This document shows, in pieces, positions 35,985-44,008 of a DNA stretch of 52,432 bases. Under the pieces are notes generated by a model. That model searched no databases. It saw only the letters and a list, made by a program, of their open reading frames with translations, and was not told the origin of the DNA. Made by a program: the position numbers and the translations under genes. The number at the start of each line of letters is the position of its first letter. Within the stretch, counting starts at the first letter, position 1. The stretch is from Hamadaea sp. (lineage in GTDB: Bacteria; Actinomycetota; Actinomycetes; Mycobacteriales; Micromonosporaceae): positions 1 to 52,432 of the forward strand of contig NZ_JABFVK010000010.1 in NCBI RefSeq assembly GCF_013362815.1, read 5' to 3'.

Positions 35985-36935
35985 TCAGATGACGCGAGCG
36001 CCCACGACCGGGCCCTGCGCCACGCGTACGGCCCGGCAGACGCCGGCCTTCTCCAGCCCGGTCACGATGTCACCGGCGTGGCCGGCGTCGGAAGCGAGGA
36101 AGACGCAGGTCGGGCCGGAGCCGGAGACCAGACCGGCGAGCGCGCCCGCCTCGGTGCCGGCCCGCAGCACCTCGCCCAGCGCCGGGCGCAACGAGATCGC
36201 GGCCGCCTGCAAGTCGTTGCCGAGCGCAGCGGCCAGCACGGCCGGGTCCCGCTGACGCAGTGCCGCCATCAGGTCGTCGGTGTCGCCCAGCGGCTCCGGA
36301 GCCTCTCCGGCCAGCCGCAGCCGGTCCAGCTCCCGATAGACGTCCGGTGTGGACAGACCACCCTCGGCCAGCCCGAGCACCCAGTGCCAGGTATGCGCCC
36401 GGGCCAGCACCGGACTCACCGCCTCACCCCGGCCGGTGCCGAGCGCGGTGCCGCCGTGGACGAGGAAGGGCACATCGGAGCCGAGCGAGGCGGCCAGCCG
36501 CGCCAATTCGTCGCGCGGTACGCCGGTCCCCCACAGCGCGTCGCAGGCGACCAGCGTCGCGGCGGCGTCGGCCGAACCCCCGGCCAGCCCGCCCGCCAGC
36601 GGGATCTGCTTGCGCAAGTGCAGCCGCGCGTGTGCGTTGACCTTGGCCAACTCCGCGAGCGCGTGTGCCGCTCGGATGATCAGGTTGCTGTCGTCGAGGG
36701 CGAGCGACCCGGCGCCCTCCCCCTCCATCGTCAGCGTCAGCGTGTCGCCCCGGCGCGCGGTCACCTCGTCGTAGAGGGAGATCGCGTGATAGACCGTACG
36801 CAGCTCGTGGAAACCGTCCCGGCGCAGTGGGCCGACGCCCAGATGCAAGTTGATCTTCGCCGGAACGCGCACCTTCACGGTGCTGGGCAACGGCCGGTCT
36901 TGCTCGTCCTCATCCGGCCACCACGCTTCGGTCAC
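35985..36935 (-). CDS. ispE: 4-diphosphocytidyl-2-C-methyl-D-erythritol kinase
   Basis: A 316-aa GHMP kinase of the MEP isoprenoid pathway that phosphorylates CDP-ME at the 2-hydroxyl. The N-terminal [24 protein letters not shown] is diagnostic. The ATP loop is [16 protein letters not shown], and the C-terminal motif is [13 protein letters not shown]. The GTG start overlaps the rsmA stop codon by 4 nt (GTGA), indicating coupling. The order rsmA-ispE-ABC-F is conserved across actinobacteria. Confidence 0.95.
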   Translation of the reverse strand: MTEAWWPDEDEQDRPLPSTVKVRVPAKINLHLGVGPLRRDGFHELRTVYHAISLYDEVTARRGDTLTLTMEGEGAGSLALDDSNLIIRAAHALAELAKVNAHARLHLRKQIPLAGGLAGGSADAAATLVACDALWGTGVPRDELARLAASLGSDVPFLVHGGTALGTGRGEAVSPVLARAHTWHWVLGLAEGGLSTPDVYRELDRLRLAGEAPEPLGDTDDLMAALRQRDPAVLAAALGNDLQAAAISLRPALGEVLRAGTEAGALAGLVSGSGPTCVFLASDAGHAGDIVTGLEKAGVCRAVRVAQGPVVGARVI

Positions 36936-37837
36936 CGGGCAACCCTACCGTCTGACTCGGCTTCCGGCGGTTCGCTCACGTTCCGGCTCACCCTCCGCCG
37001 AGCTGTGGCGATGGCTGCGAACTCCGTGACGGTCAACGACTCCCCGCGCGCCTGCGGATCGACGCCCGCGGCCCGCAGGATCTCCTCGGCCACCGCCGAC
37101 CCGCCGGCCCATCCGGCTAGCGCCGCCCGCAACGTCTTACGCCGCTGGGCGAACGCCGCGTCCACGACGGCGAACACGTCTGCCCGGGCGGCCTCGGCCG
37201 GCGGCGCGTCCCGCACGGTGAACGCGACCAGCCCGGAATCGACGTTCGGCACCGGCCAGAACACCGCCGGTGGCACCTTTCCGGCCATTCGCGATTCGGC
37301 GTACCAGGCGAGTTTGACCGAGGGGATGCCGTAGACCTTGGAACCCGGCCCGGCGGTGAGCCGATCGGCCACCTCGAGCTGCACCATCACCAGCCCGTGC
37401 CGCAGGCTCGGCAACGTCGCGAGCAGATGCAGCACGACCGGCACCGCGACGTTGTACGGCAGGTTGGCCACCAATGCCGTGGGCGCGGGCGTGAAGTCGG
37501 CCGCGGTGGTCCGCAGCGCGTCGCCGGACAGCACGGTCAGCCGATCCTTCGCCTCCGGGGCCTGCTCGGCGACGGTCTCGGGCAGCGCGGCGGCCAGCAC
37601 GGGATCGAGCTCCACCGCGTGGACTTCGGCCGCGGTCTCCAGCAGCCCGAGCGTCAGCGAGCCCAGGCCGGGGCCGACTTCGAGCACGACGTCGTCTTCG
37701 GTCAACCCGGCCGCCGCCACGATGCGCCGGACCGTGTTGGGGTCGTGGACGAAGTTCTGCCCCAGCTTCTTCGTCGGGCGTACGCCCAGCTTGGCGGCGA
37801 GAGCGCGGATCTGCGCCGGCCCCAGCAGTCCGGTCAT
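36932..37837 (-). CDS. rsmA: 16S rRNA dimethyladenosine transferase
   Basis: A 301-aa SAM-dependent methyltransferase (KsgA) that dimethylates two adjacent adenines near the 3' end of 16S rRNA during 30S maturation. [18 protein letters not shown], the SAM motif [15 protein letters not shown] and the catalytic [10 protein letters not shown] are intact. A -10-like TAGGCT lies 8 nt upstream of the ATG. The gene is linked to ispE by overlap. tatD lies upstream after a gap of about 30 nt. The rpf gene often found between tatD and rsmA in actinobacteria is absent. Confidence 0.95.
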   Translation of the reverse strand: MTGLLGPAQIRALAAKLGVRPTKKLGQNFVHDPNTVRRIVAAAGLTEDDVVLEVGPGLGSLTLGLLETAAEVHAVELDPVLAAALPETVAEQAPEAKDRLTVLSGDALRTTAADFTPAPTALVANLPYNVAVPVVLHLLATLPSLRHGLVMVQLEVADRLTAGPGSKVYGIPSVKLAWYAESRMAGKVPPAVFWPVPNVDSGLVAFTVRDAPPAEAARADVFAVVDAAFAQRRKTLRAALAGWAGGSAVAEEILRAAGVDPQARGESLTVTEFAAIATARRRVSRNVSEPPEAESDGRVAR

Positions 37838-37870
37838 AGTCGATCAGCCTACGGCCTCACCGGGGCGTCT

Positions 37871-38881
37871 TCACCAGGGGCCGAACACGCGTTCCCCGGT
37901 GGCCGAGATGCCCTGGCAGACCTCCTCGACGGGCAGCCCCTTCGTTTCGGCCAGCGCGCGTACGGTCAGCGGGATGAGGTAGGAGGCGTTCGGCGCGCCC
38001 CGATGCGGCATCGGCGTCAAGTAGGGCGCGTCGGTCTCCACGAGCAGCTGGGAGAGCGGCGTCAGCGCAGCGGCTTCTCGTAGGTGCGGCGCATTCTTAA
38101 AGGTCACCGTGCCTGCGAAGGACAACACATACCCCCGGCGTACGCACTCCCGGGCGAAGAAGACGTCACCGGAGAAGCAGTGCAGCACGACGGTGTCGGG
38201 CGCACCGGCGTCGTCGAGCACCCGCAGAACGTCGGCGTGCGCGTCGCGATCATGGATGACCAGTGCTTTCCCCGTACGCTTGGCGATCTCGATGTGCCCG
38301 CGGAAGCTGTGCTCCTGCGCCTTGAGACCCTCTTCGCCGGTGCGGAAGAAGTCCAGCCCCGTCTCCCCGATCCCGCGTACGCGCGGCTGCCCCGCGAGCG
38401 AGTCGATGACCGCGATCGCGGCGTCCAGATCGGCCAGCCGAGGAGCCTCGTTCGGATGCAGCGCCACCGTCGCGAGCACCGACGGTTCCCGCTCGGCCAG
38501 CTCGGCGCTCCAGCGGGAGGACGCTTCGTCCACCCCGACCTGGACCAGCCGGTCGACGCCGACCGCCCGGGCCGCCGCAACCTGGTCGGCCACCGACCAG
38601 CCCGAGCCGTTCGACCCGACGATGTCGCTTTTGTCGCTTTTGTCGCCGGCAGCCGTCCTCCCAGCGTCGGCACCGGCCTCGGTCGAGCGACTGCCGGCGA
38701 CGATGTCGCTTTTGTCGCCGGCAGCCGTCCTCCCAGCGTCGGCACCGGCCTCGGTCGAGCGACTGCCGGCGACGATGTCCAAGTGCACATGGCTGTCGAG
38801 GACGGCCACCGGCAGCGCAGCCGGCGCTTCCGGCGCTGGGCGTTCGCGGCGGTCGGCGGCACGGCGGCTGCGGTCGGTCAC
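37871..38881 (-). CDS. tatD: TatD family metal-dependent hydrolase with repeat insertion
   Basis: A 336-aa TIM-barrel hydrolase; relatives act as 3'-5' DNA exonucleases or DNases. Metal ligands are visible: SHVHLD (His31, His33), GIGETGLDFF (Glu), VIHDRDAH and HCFSGD (His), and VETDAPYL (Asp). Between the first His pair and the next helix (VADQVAAARAVGV) lies an extra stretch of about 60 residues. It is made of two 24-residue units (IVAGSRSTEAGADAGRTAAG core) encoded by a 72-bp tandem repeat. Normal TatD proteins have only a few residues there. A TAGGAT -10-like box ends 6 nt before the GTG start, so the mRNA is probably leaderless. Confidence 0.9.
   Translation of the reverse strand: MTDRSRRAADRRERPAPEAPAALPVAVLDSHVHLDIVAGSRSTEAGADAGRTAAGDKSDIVAGSRSTEAGADAGRTAAGDKSDKSDIVGSNGSGWSVADQVAAARAVGVDRLVQVGVDEASSRWSAELAEREPSVLATVALHPNEAPRLADLDAAIAVIDSLAGQPRVRGIGETGLDFFRTGEEGLKAQEHSFRGHIEIAKRTGKALVIHDRDAHADVLRVLDDAGAPDTVVLHCFSGDVFFARECVRRGYVLSFAGTVTFKNAPHLREAAALTPLSQLLVETDAPYLTPMPHRGAPNASYLIPLTVRALAETKGLPVEEVCQGISATGERVFGPW
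38618..38779. repeat. In-frame 72-bp minisatellite in tatD
   Basis: Two copies with period exactly 72 bp (38642-38713 and 38714-38779, identical over 66 nt). A partial unit with a smaller GTCGCTTTT duplication lies at 38618-38641. Because 72 is a multiple of 3, copy changes leave the tatD frame open. Confidence 0.92.
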
Positions 38882-38941
38882 CTCGTGATCCTAGCCGCGC
38901 CGCTACCGCAAGATCCGCGTCGCTACAGCAAGATGCCGGTG

Positions 38942-39967
38942 TCAGATCTCGTAGCGGATGTCGAGGTCCTGTACGTCGGTGACCTCCGCCACTGGTGCCC
39001 ACACTTCGTAGACTCCGCGCTCCTGGCACTGCGCTCCGGTAGCAGCGACGGTCACCGCATCCGGCTCGCAGATCCGCAGACGGGCCCAGTCGCCTTCGGC
39101 TCCGACGCCGGTGCAGAGCACTCCGCGCCAGCGGGCGTACCGGGTGCGGCGGGCAAGGGAGTCGACCGGGAACCGGGCGGCCCGGGACATGGCCAGTACG
39201 CGGAAGGTCTCGGGCGGATCGGCGACCGCGTCGTGCTCGGCCTCCTGGAACCGGCCGACGAGGCGGCTGAACGGGCGCTCGCCGTGCAACGGGTGATACT
39301 CCTGCTCCGGTGCCACCCCGGGCAGTCCGTAAAGCAGCGGACGCCACTGTGGACCGGCCAAGCGCAGCCAGCCGCGTTGTTCCGGCTGATAGGTGTACAG
39401 AATCGCCTCGGAACCGTCCGGTGTGTACGCCACCAGCGAAGCGTTCGCCGTGAGCGGCAGATCGGCGAAGCCCGCGGTGTGGAATTCGGGGATCAGCTCG
39501 GTGCTGCTCGGGGCGAACCCGGTGCCCAGCACCGGCGGGCCGACCCGTTCGTGCGCCGGAATGGCGCTCAGTCCGTCACCGGGTCTCGGGTACGCGTAAT
39601 CGACCGGATCGACCGCGCGCCACCGGAGCACGAACGTGACCGGCGCGGTCGGTTCGGCCCCGAGCACCGACCAGTCGCCCGGCGAACGCAGTGACGCCGT
39701 GTCGTAACCGCGGTAACAGAAGCCGGACACGACAGCGCCCCGCAGTACGCCGGCGACGGCGCGGGCGGGCAACGGCTTGACCATCCGGGTGCCGCGCCGG
39801 ACGACGGCGGACGCGCGGACGGTGGCGATCAGCTCGGCATCCTCGCCGCGCACGTGCTGCTGGCTGAGCCGCTGGATCCTTTCCCAGCTCACGTCCCGGC
39901 TGAGCGGGACGAGCATCGGCCCGTCCTGCTCAACTGAGATGATCATGGAGTGATCGACAATCGTCAC
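38942..39967 (-). CDS. Uncharacterised protein between tatD and metG
   Basis: A 341-aa soluble protein that I do not recognise. It has no signal peptide, no transmembrane helix and no familiar catalytic motif. Visible segments include DVSWERIQRLSQQHVRGEDA near the N-terminus, FVLRWRAVDPVDYAYPRPGDG in the middle and LDIRYEI at the end. It is rich in Arg, Val, Ala and Pro and strictly follows the G/C third-position pattern of its neighbours, so it is a real gene. The start may be the GTG at 39967 or the ATG at 39946. Its place between metG and tatD may point to lineage-specific insertion in an otherwise conserved block. Confidence 0.8.
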   Translation of the reverse strand: MTIVDHSMIISVEQDGPMLVPLSRDVSWERIQRLSQQHVRGEDAELIATVRASAVVRRGTRMVKPLPARAVAGVLRGAVVSGFCYRGYDTASLRSPGDWSVLGAEPTAPVTFVLRWRAVDPVDYAYPRPGDGLSAIPAHERVGPPVLGTGFAPSSTELIPEFHTAGFADLPLTANASLVAYTPDGSEAILYTYQPEQRGWLRLAGPQWRPLLYGLPGVAPEQEYHPLHGERPFSRLVGRFQEAEHDAVADPPETFRVLAMSRAARFPVDSLARRTRYARWRGVLCTGVGAEGDWARLRICEPDAVTVAATGAQCQERGVYEVWAPVAEVTDVQDLDIRYEI

Positions 39968-40016
39968 GATCAGCGACGCTAGTCGCCCAAAGTGAACGGA
40001 ACGTGACCCACCGATG

Positions 40017-40120
40017 GCGCTGGATCAGGGATCTCGGCCGAATCTTGGGCTGACTGCACTCCTGGCGGCTCGCCCAAGAGGCTCCCCGGCGAGATTCGAC
40101 CCACATCCCTGATCCAGCGC
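40017..40120. repeat. Palindromic element, family B long form (copy B4), 104 nt
   Basis: Ends GCGCTGGATCAGGGATC and ATCCCTGATCCAGCGC. The internal module (TTGGGCTGACTGCACTCC and onward) is the reverse complement of that in copy B1 at 18226, so the two long copies lie in opposite orientation. It lies beyond the tandem hairpin array that follows metG. Confidence 0.82.
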
Positions 40121-40177
40121 TGAAAAGCGCAGCCTCCAGCGCTGAAAAGCGCAGCCTCCAGCGCTGAAAAGCGCAGC
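40116..40177. repeat. Three tandem hairpin units after metG
   Basis: A 22-nt unit starting AGCGCTGAAAAGCGC is present in two full copies and a third of 18 nt. Each holds a perfect small hairpin, GCGCT-GAAA-AGCGC, with a GNRA-type loop. The array ends 3 nt before the metG stop codon and its first unit merges with the end of family B copy B4. Confidence 0.88.
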
Positions 40178-40180
40178 GGG

Positions 40181-41971
40181 TCAGCCGGCCAGCCGGGCCA
40201 GCTCCTCCTCCACGATGGACGGATCGAGCTTCTTGAAGACCGGGGTCGGCGGCTTCAGCGGCGTACCGGGGACGATGTGAACCGTCTCCCACTTCGCGCC
40301 GTCGGTGTAGTCCCCGGTCAGGATCGGGTACGCCGGGCCACCGTCCAGGTCTTCGACCTCGACGATCTGCGGCATGGGCGCGTGGACCCCGGTCCCGCCG
40401 AGCAGCTCGTGGATCTGCTGGGCGGCGTGCGGGAGGAACGGCGTCAGCAGCGTGTTGCAGTCCCGGATGACCTGGAGCGCCACGTGCAGGACGGTGCCGA
40501 GCCGCTCCCGCTCGTCGTCGCCCTTGAGCTTCCACGGAGCCTGGTCGGAGAAGTAGCGGTTGGCCTCGGCGACGACCTTCATCGCCTCCGTGATGGCCTG
40601 CTTCTGCCGGTGGTGCTCGATGAGGTTGCCGACCGTCGCGAAGGCGTCCCGCGAGAGCGCCAGCAGGTGCTCGTCCTCGGCGGTCATCGGGCCGGCCGCC
40701 GGGATCTCCCCGAAGTTCTTCGCCGCCATCGAGATCGTCCGGTTCACCAGGTTGCCCCAGCTCGCCACGAGCTCGTCGTTGTTCCGGCGGAGGAACTCCG
40801 ACCAGGTGAAGTCGGTGTCGGTGGTCTCCGGCCCGGCGACCGCGATGAAATACCTCAGCGCGTCGGCGTCGTAGCGGGACAGGAAGTCGCGGACGTAGAT
40901 GACGACGCGGCGCGACGAGGAGAACTTGCGGCCCTCCATGGTCAGGTACTCGCTGGACACGACCTCGGTCGGCAGGGAGAGCTCGCCGAACGGGCCGGGC
41001 TGGCCGCCCTTGGTCCCCTGCCCGTTGTACGCCAGCAGCTCACCGGGCCAGATCTGCGAGTGGAAGGTGATGTTGTCCTTGCCCATGAAGTAGTAGGACC
41101 GGGGCTTCTCCGCGGCGGCCCACCACTTCTTCCAGGCTTCGGCGGTGTCGCCGAACCGGCGGGCCCACTCGACCGAGGCCGAGAAGTAGCCGATGACGGC
41201 GTCGAACCACACGTAGAGCCGCTTGGCGGGGTTGTCCTCCCAGCCGGGCAGCGGCACCGGGATGCCCCAGTCGATGTCGCGCGTCATCGCCCGGGGGCGT
41301 ACGTCGTCGAGCAGGTTCAGGGAGAACTTCAAGACGTTCGGCCGCCAGCCTTCCCGCGTACGCAGCCATTCGCCGAGCGCGGGGGCGAGCGCGGGGAGGT
41401 CGAGGAAGAAGTGCTGCGTCTCGATGAACTTCGGCACCTCTCCGTTGATCCGGGAGTGCGGGTTGATCAGGTCTTCGGGATCGAGCTGGTTGCCGCAGTT
41501 GTCACACTGATCGCCGCGCGCGCTCTCATAGCCGCAGATCGGGCAGGTGCCTTCGATGTAGCGGTCGGGCAGCGTACGGCCGGTCGACGGGGAGATCGCC
41601 CCGTGCGTGGTCTGCTCGAGCATGTAGCCGTTGTCGTTGACCGTCTTGAACAACTCCTGCGCCACCTTGTAGTGGTTGCGCGTGGTCGTCCGGGTGAACA
41701 GGTCGTACGAGAGGCCCAACGCGGCGAGGTCCTCGACGATCACCCGGTTGTAGCGGTCGGCCAGCTCGCGCGGAGTGACACCCTCCTTCTCCGCCTCGAC
41801 CAGGATCGGCGTGCCGTGCTCGTCGGTGCCGCTGATCATGAGCACGTCGTGACCGGCCATCCGCATGTAGCGGCTGAAGACGTCGGAGGGCACCCCGAAC
41901 CCGGAGACATGGCCGATGTGGCGCGGGCCGTTGGCGTAAGGCCAGGCGACCGCGGCGAGAACGTGACTCAT
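40181..41971 (-). CDS. metG: Methionyl-tRNA synthetase
   Basis: A 596-aa class I synthetase. The HIGH motif is PRHIGHVSG near residue 18, and the KMSKS equivalent is KFSSSR. One zinc knuckle is visible as [18 protein letters not shown]. Anticodon-binding helices make up the last 200 residues; there is no C-terminal tRNA-binding (EMAPII-like) domain. Two in-frame ATGs lie at 41977 and 41971. A TAGGCT -10-like box lies 2 and 8 nt before them, so only the second can start a normal transcript. It heads a minus-strand block that leads to tatD, rsmA and ispE. Confidence 0.95.
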   Translation of the reverse strand: MSHVLAAVAWPYANGPRHIGHVSGFGVPSDVFSRYMRMAGHDVLMISGTDEHGTPILVEAEKEGVTPRELADRYNRVIVEDLAALGLSYDLFTRTTTRNHYKVAQELFKTVNDNGYMLEQTTHGAISPSTGRTLPDRYIEGTCPICGYESARGDQCDNCGNQLDPEDLINPHSRINGEVPKFIETQHFFLDLPALAPALGEWLRTREGWRPNVLKFSLNLLDDVRPRAMTRDIDWGIPVPLPGWEDNPAKRLYVWFDAVIGYFSASVEWARRFGDTAEAWKKWWAAAEKPRSYYFMGKDNITFHSQIWPGELLAYNGQGTKGGQPGPFGELSLPTEVVSSEYLTMEGRKFSSSRRVVIYVRDFLSRYDADALRYFIAVAGPETTDTDFTWSEFLRRNNDELVASWGNLVNRTISMAAKNFGEIPAAGPMTAEDEHLLALSRDAFATVGNLIEHHRQKQAITEAMKVVAEANRYFSDQAPWKLKGDDERERLGTVLHVALQVIRDCNTLLTPFLPHAAQQIHELLGGTGVHAPMPQIVEVEDLDGGPAYPILTGDYTDGAKWETVHIVPGTPLKPPTPVFKKLDPSIVEEELARLAG

Positions 41972-42148
41972 AGCCATAGAGCCTAATCCCCGGTCGGTCC
42001 GGCTCGACGCGGCGTAGTTGGCCGCGAGGACCGGGCTCGACCGGAACGAATGGCTCAGGGGACCAGAAGGGCGGCGAACTGGATATCACTCTCCGCGACA
42101 CGCGAGGGAATGTCCAGCTAGATGCGGTTTTATCGGGAAGATGATGTA

Positions 42149-42958
42149 GTGACCGGATCAACGGAGTTCGACGGCGGCTCCGGTTCGCCGTCCACGCGCC
42201 CGGGGGGCGAAACGAGTCCCTGGGCCGCGCATTGGACCCGGCCCGAGTCCGACACCGAGTCCGCTCTCGTCGAACCGGTCGAGGAAGAGCTACCGGCTGA
42301 GATTCCGGCCCAACCGGTGGTCACCGTCGCCGCCCCGGCCGCGCTCCGCGCCGTGCCGGTCGAGGCCGAGGCCTGGCCCACGCGCGAGATGATGGCGGGT
42401 CGCACGGTCCGCGGTCACCGCCCGACCGCGTCTCGTCCGGCCAAGCAGGAGCAAGGGGTACGCACAACGTCAGTCCTCGGCCTGGCGGGCTTGGTTCTCT
42501 TCGCGCTCCTGGCCGCGTTCTTCGCCTGGGTGACCGCCGAACCGCTGTGGCTCGCGGTCGGCCACGGGCACGACGGGAAGGCCAGCGTCATCCAGTGCGT
42601 CGGCAGTGGCGTCAGTCAGCGCTGCGTCGGCGACTTCACCGCCGACTCCGGCCTGGTCGTCGAGCGGGTGGCCCTGCTCGGAGTGGATCAGTCGACCCTG
42701 CCACAAGGCGAGCAGTCGCAGTTGTCCGCTCGCATGGTCGGCTCGCACAGCGATCAGGCGTACGTCGGGGATGCCTTGCGCGGGCTGCATTTGCGCTGGG
42801 TGATCAGCTTCTGCCTCGCCATGCTCTGCGGTCTCGGGATCGCCCTGAGCACCGGTGCGATCCGGTTCAGCGACCCGAAGGCCCGGCGGGCGGCCGTCGC
42901 CACCAGCCTGGCCGCCCCGCTCCTCCTGATCATCGGCTTCCTCGCCGCCTCCTACTGA
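42149..42958 (+). CDS. Membrane protein of unknown function with disordered N-terminus
   Basis: About 269 aa. The first 100 residues are polar and rich in Pro, Glu and Ala, probably a disordered cytoplasmic region. Three predicted helices follow: SVLGLAGLVLFALLAAFFAW, then an extracytoplasmic part of about 85 residues with two cysteines (IQCVGSGVSQRCVGDF), then WVISFCLAMLCGLGIALSTG and a C-terminal LAAPLLLIIGFLAASY. I recognise no family. The GTG at 42149 with GGAAG upstream is preferred; an in-frame ATG at 42122 is the alternative. It is divergent from metG, and a double family A palindrome starts 9 nt after its stop. Confidence 0.75.
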   Translation: MTGSTEFDGGSGSPSTRPGGETSPWAAHWTRPESDTESALVEPVEEELPAEIPAQPVVTVAAPAALRAVPVEAEAWPTREMMAGRTVRGHRPTASRPAKQEQGVRTTSVLGLAGLVLFALLAAFFAWVTAEPLWLAVGHGHDGKASVIQCVGSGVSQRCVGDFTADSGLVVERVALLGVDQSTLPQGEQSQLSARMVGSHSDQAYVGDALRGLHLRWVISFCLAMLCGLGIALSTGAIRFSDPKARRAAVATSLAAPLLLIIGFLAASY

Positions 42959-42967
42959 CCGCTGAGC

Positions 42968-43108
42968 GTTGATCATGAACCTAAGGTTCCGCCTGTGCGG
43001 CGTGTCGGCCCCCTAAGGTCGTGATCAACAGACGCGGCAACGCCGCGTTGATCACGACGACGGGGGCGGTGACACGCCGCCGAAGCGGACCTTAGGTTCA
43101 TGATCAAC
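42968..43108. repeat. Double family A palindrome (copies A4 and A5) between convergent genes
   Basis: Two 62-nt family A units in opposite orientation (42968-43029 and 43047-43108) form one imperfect palindrome of 141 nt. A GC-rich centre of 17 nt separates them. Each unit has ends GTTGATCATGAACC and CGTGATCAAC and a core GGCGTGTC. The TGA stop codon of rsmI lies inside the right-hand terminus. Confidence 0.88.
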
Positions 43109-43937
43109 GCGATGGGGCGGGGGCGACTGCGGCGGCGTACACCTCGCGTTTGGCGACGCCGTAGGCGGCGGCCACCGCCTCGATCGCATCCCGGCGGGTG
43201 AGCCCGGCCCTCACCTGCTCGGCCACGAGCTCGCGGAGTTCGTCGTCGCTCGGCCGGGGCGTCTGCTGCGGCGCGGCCCCCGCGACGACGAGCGTGATCT
43301 CGCCTTTGAACTGCGCTGCCGCGTCACTCAACTCGGCCAGCGGCGCTCTGCGTACCTCTTCATATGTCTTGGTGAGCTCGCGGCAGAGAGCGGCCGCACG
43401 GTCGGGACCGAACGCGGACGCCAAGTCGCGGAGCGTGGCCTCGATGCGATGCGTGGACTCGAAGAAGACGAGCGTGCGGGGTTCGACGGCGAGTTCGGCG
43501 AGCCGGGCGCGGCGCGCGGACCCGGTACGCGGCAGGAAGCCCTCGAAGCAGAACCGGTCGACGGGCAGGCCGGACAGGGCGAGCGCGGTGGTGACCGCGC
43601 TGGGGCCAGGCGCGCAGGTGACCGGTACGCCCGCCGCGAGAGCCGCCGTGACCAGCCGATATCCGGGGTCGCTGACGCTGGGCATGCCGCCGTCGGTGAT
43701 CAGCGCGACGGTCGTGCCGGACCGAAGGAGATCGACGAGTTCGGGTGTCCGCTTCTCCTCGTTGCCCTCGAAGTAGCTGATCAACTTTCCGGGCATCTCG
43801 ATCGAAAGGTCGCGAGCGAGCCGGATCAGCCGCCTGGTGTCCTCCGCCGCGATGACCTCGGCGCTGGCGAGCGTCTCGCGCAGACGCGTCGATGCGTCGG
43901 CCGGATTTCCGAGCGGCGCGCCGCAGAGGATCAACAT
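43104..43937 (-). CDS. rsmI: 16S rRNA (cytidine-2'-O)-methyltransferase RsmI
   Basis: A 277-aa SAM-dependent enzyme of the tetrapyrrole-methylase fold that modifies C1402 of 16S rRNA. LILCGAPLGNPADAS is the N-terminal glycine loop, AEDTRRLIRLA and ALITDGGMPSVSDPG are family signatures, and PGPSAVTTALALSGLP and ELTKTYEEV follow. The ATG at 43937 has a CATACT -10 box ending 6 nt upstream, so the mRNA is likely leaderless. It is divergent from pmt. The stop codon TGA is supplied by the terminal sequence of a family A palindrome. Confidence 0.94.
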   Translation of the reverse strand: MLILCGAPLGNPADASTRLRETLASAEVIAAEDTRRLIRLARDLSIEMPGKLISYFEGNEEKRTPELVDLLRSGTTVALITDGGMPSVSDPGYRLVTAALAAGVPVTCAPGPSAVTTALALSGLPVDRFCFEGFLPRTGSARRARLAELAVEPRTLVFFESTHRIEATLRDLASAFGPDRAAALCRELTKTYEEVRRAPLAELSDAAAQFKGEITLVVAGAAPQQTPRPSDDELRELVAEQVRAGLTRRDAIEAVAAAYGVAKREVYAAAVAPAPSR

Positions 43938-44008
43938 GGTGACAGTATGGTCGAGCAGCTCACAGTCGCTCGCACCGCTAGGGGAGAAACGAGCGCTAGT
44001 ATGCGGCC
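43938..44008. promoter_or_regulatory. Divergent leaderless promoters of rsmI and pmt
   Basis: On the plus strand TAGTAT (43997-44002) ends 6 nt before the pmt ATG. On the minus strand CATACT (43949-43944) ends 6 nt before the rsmI ATG. Both would start transcription at or next to the start codon. Confidence 0.65.

Noticed and set aside
40116-40177. CRISPR array
   Set aside because: Repeats of 22 nt are directly adjacent without variable spacers, and there are no cas genes.
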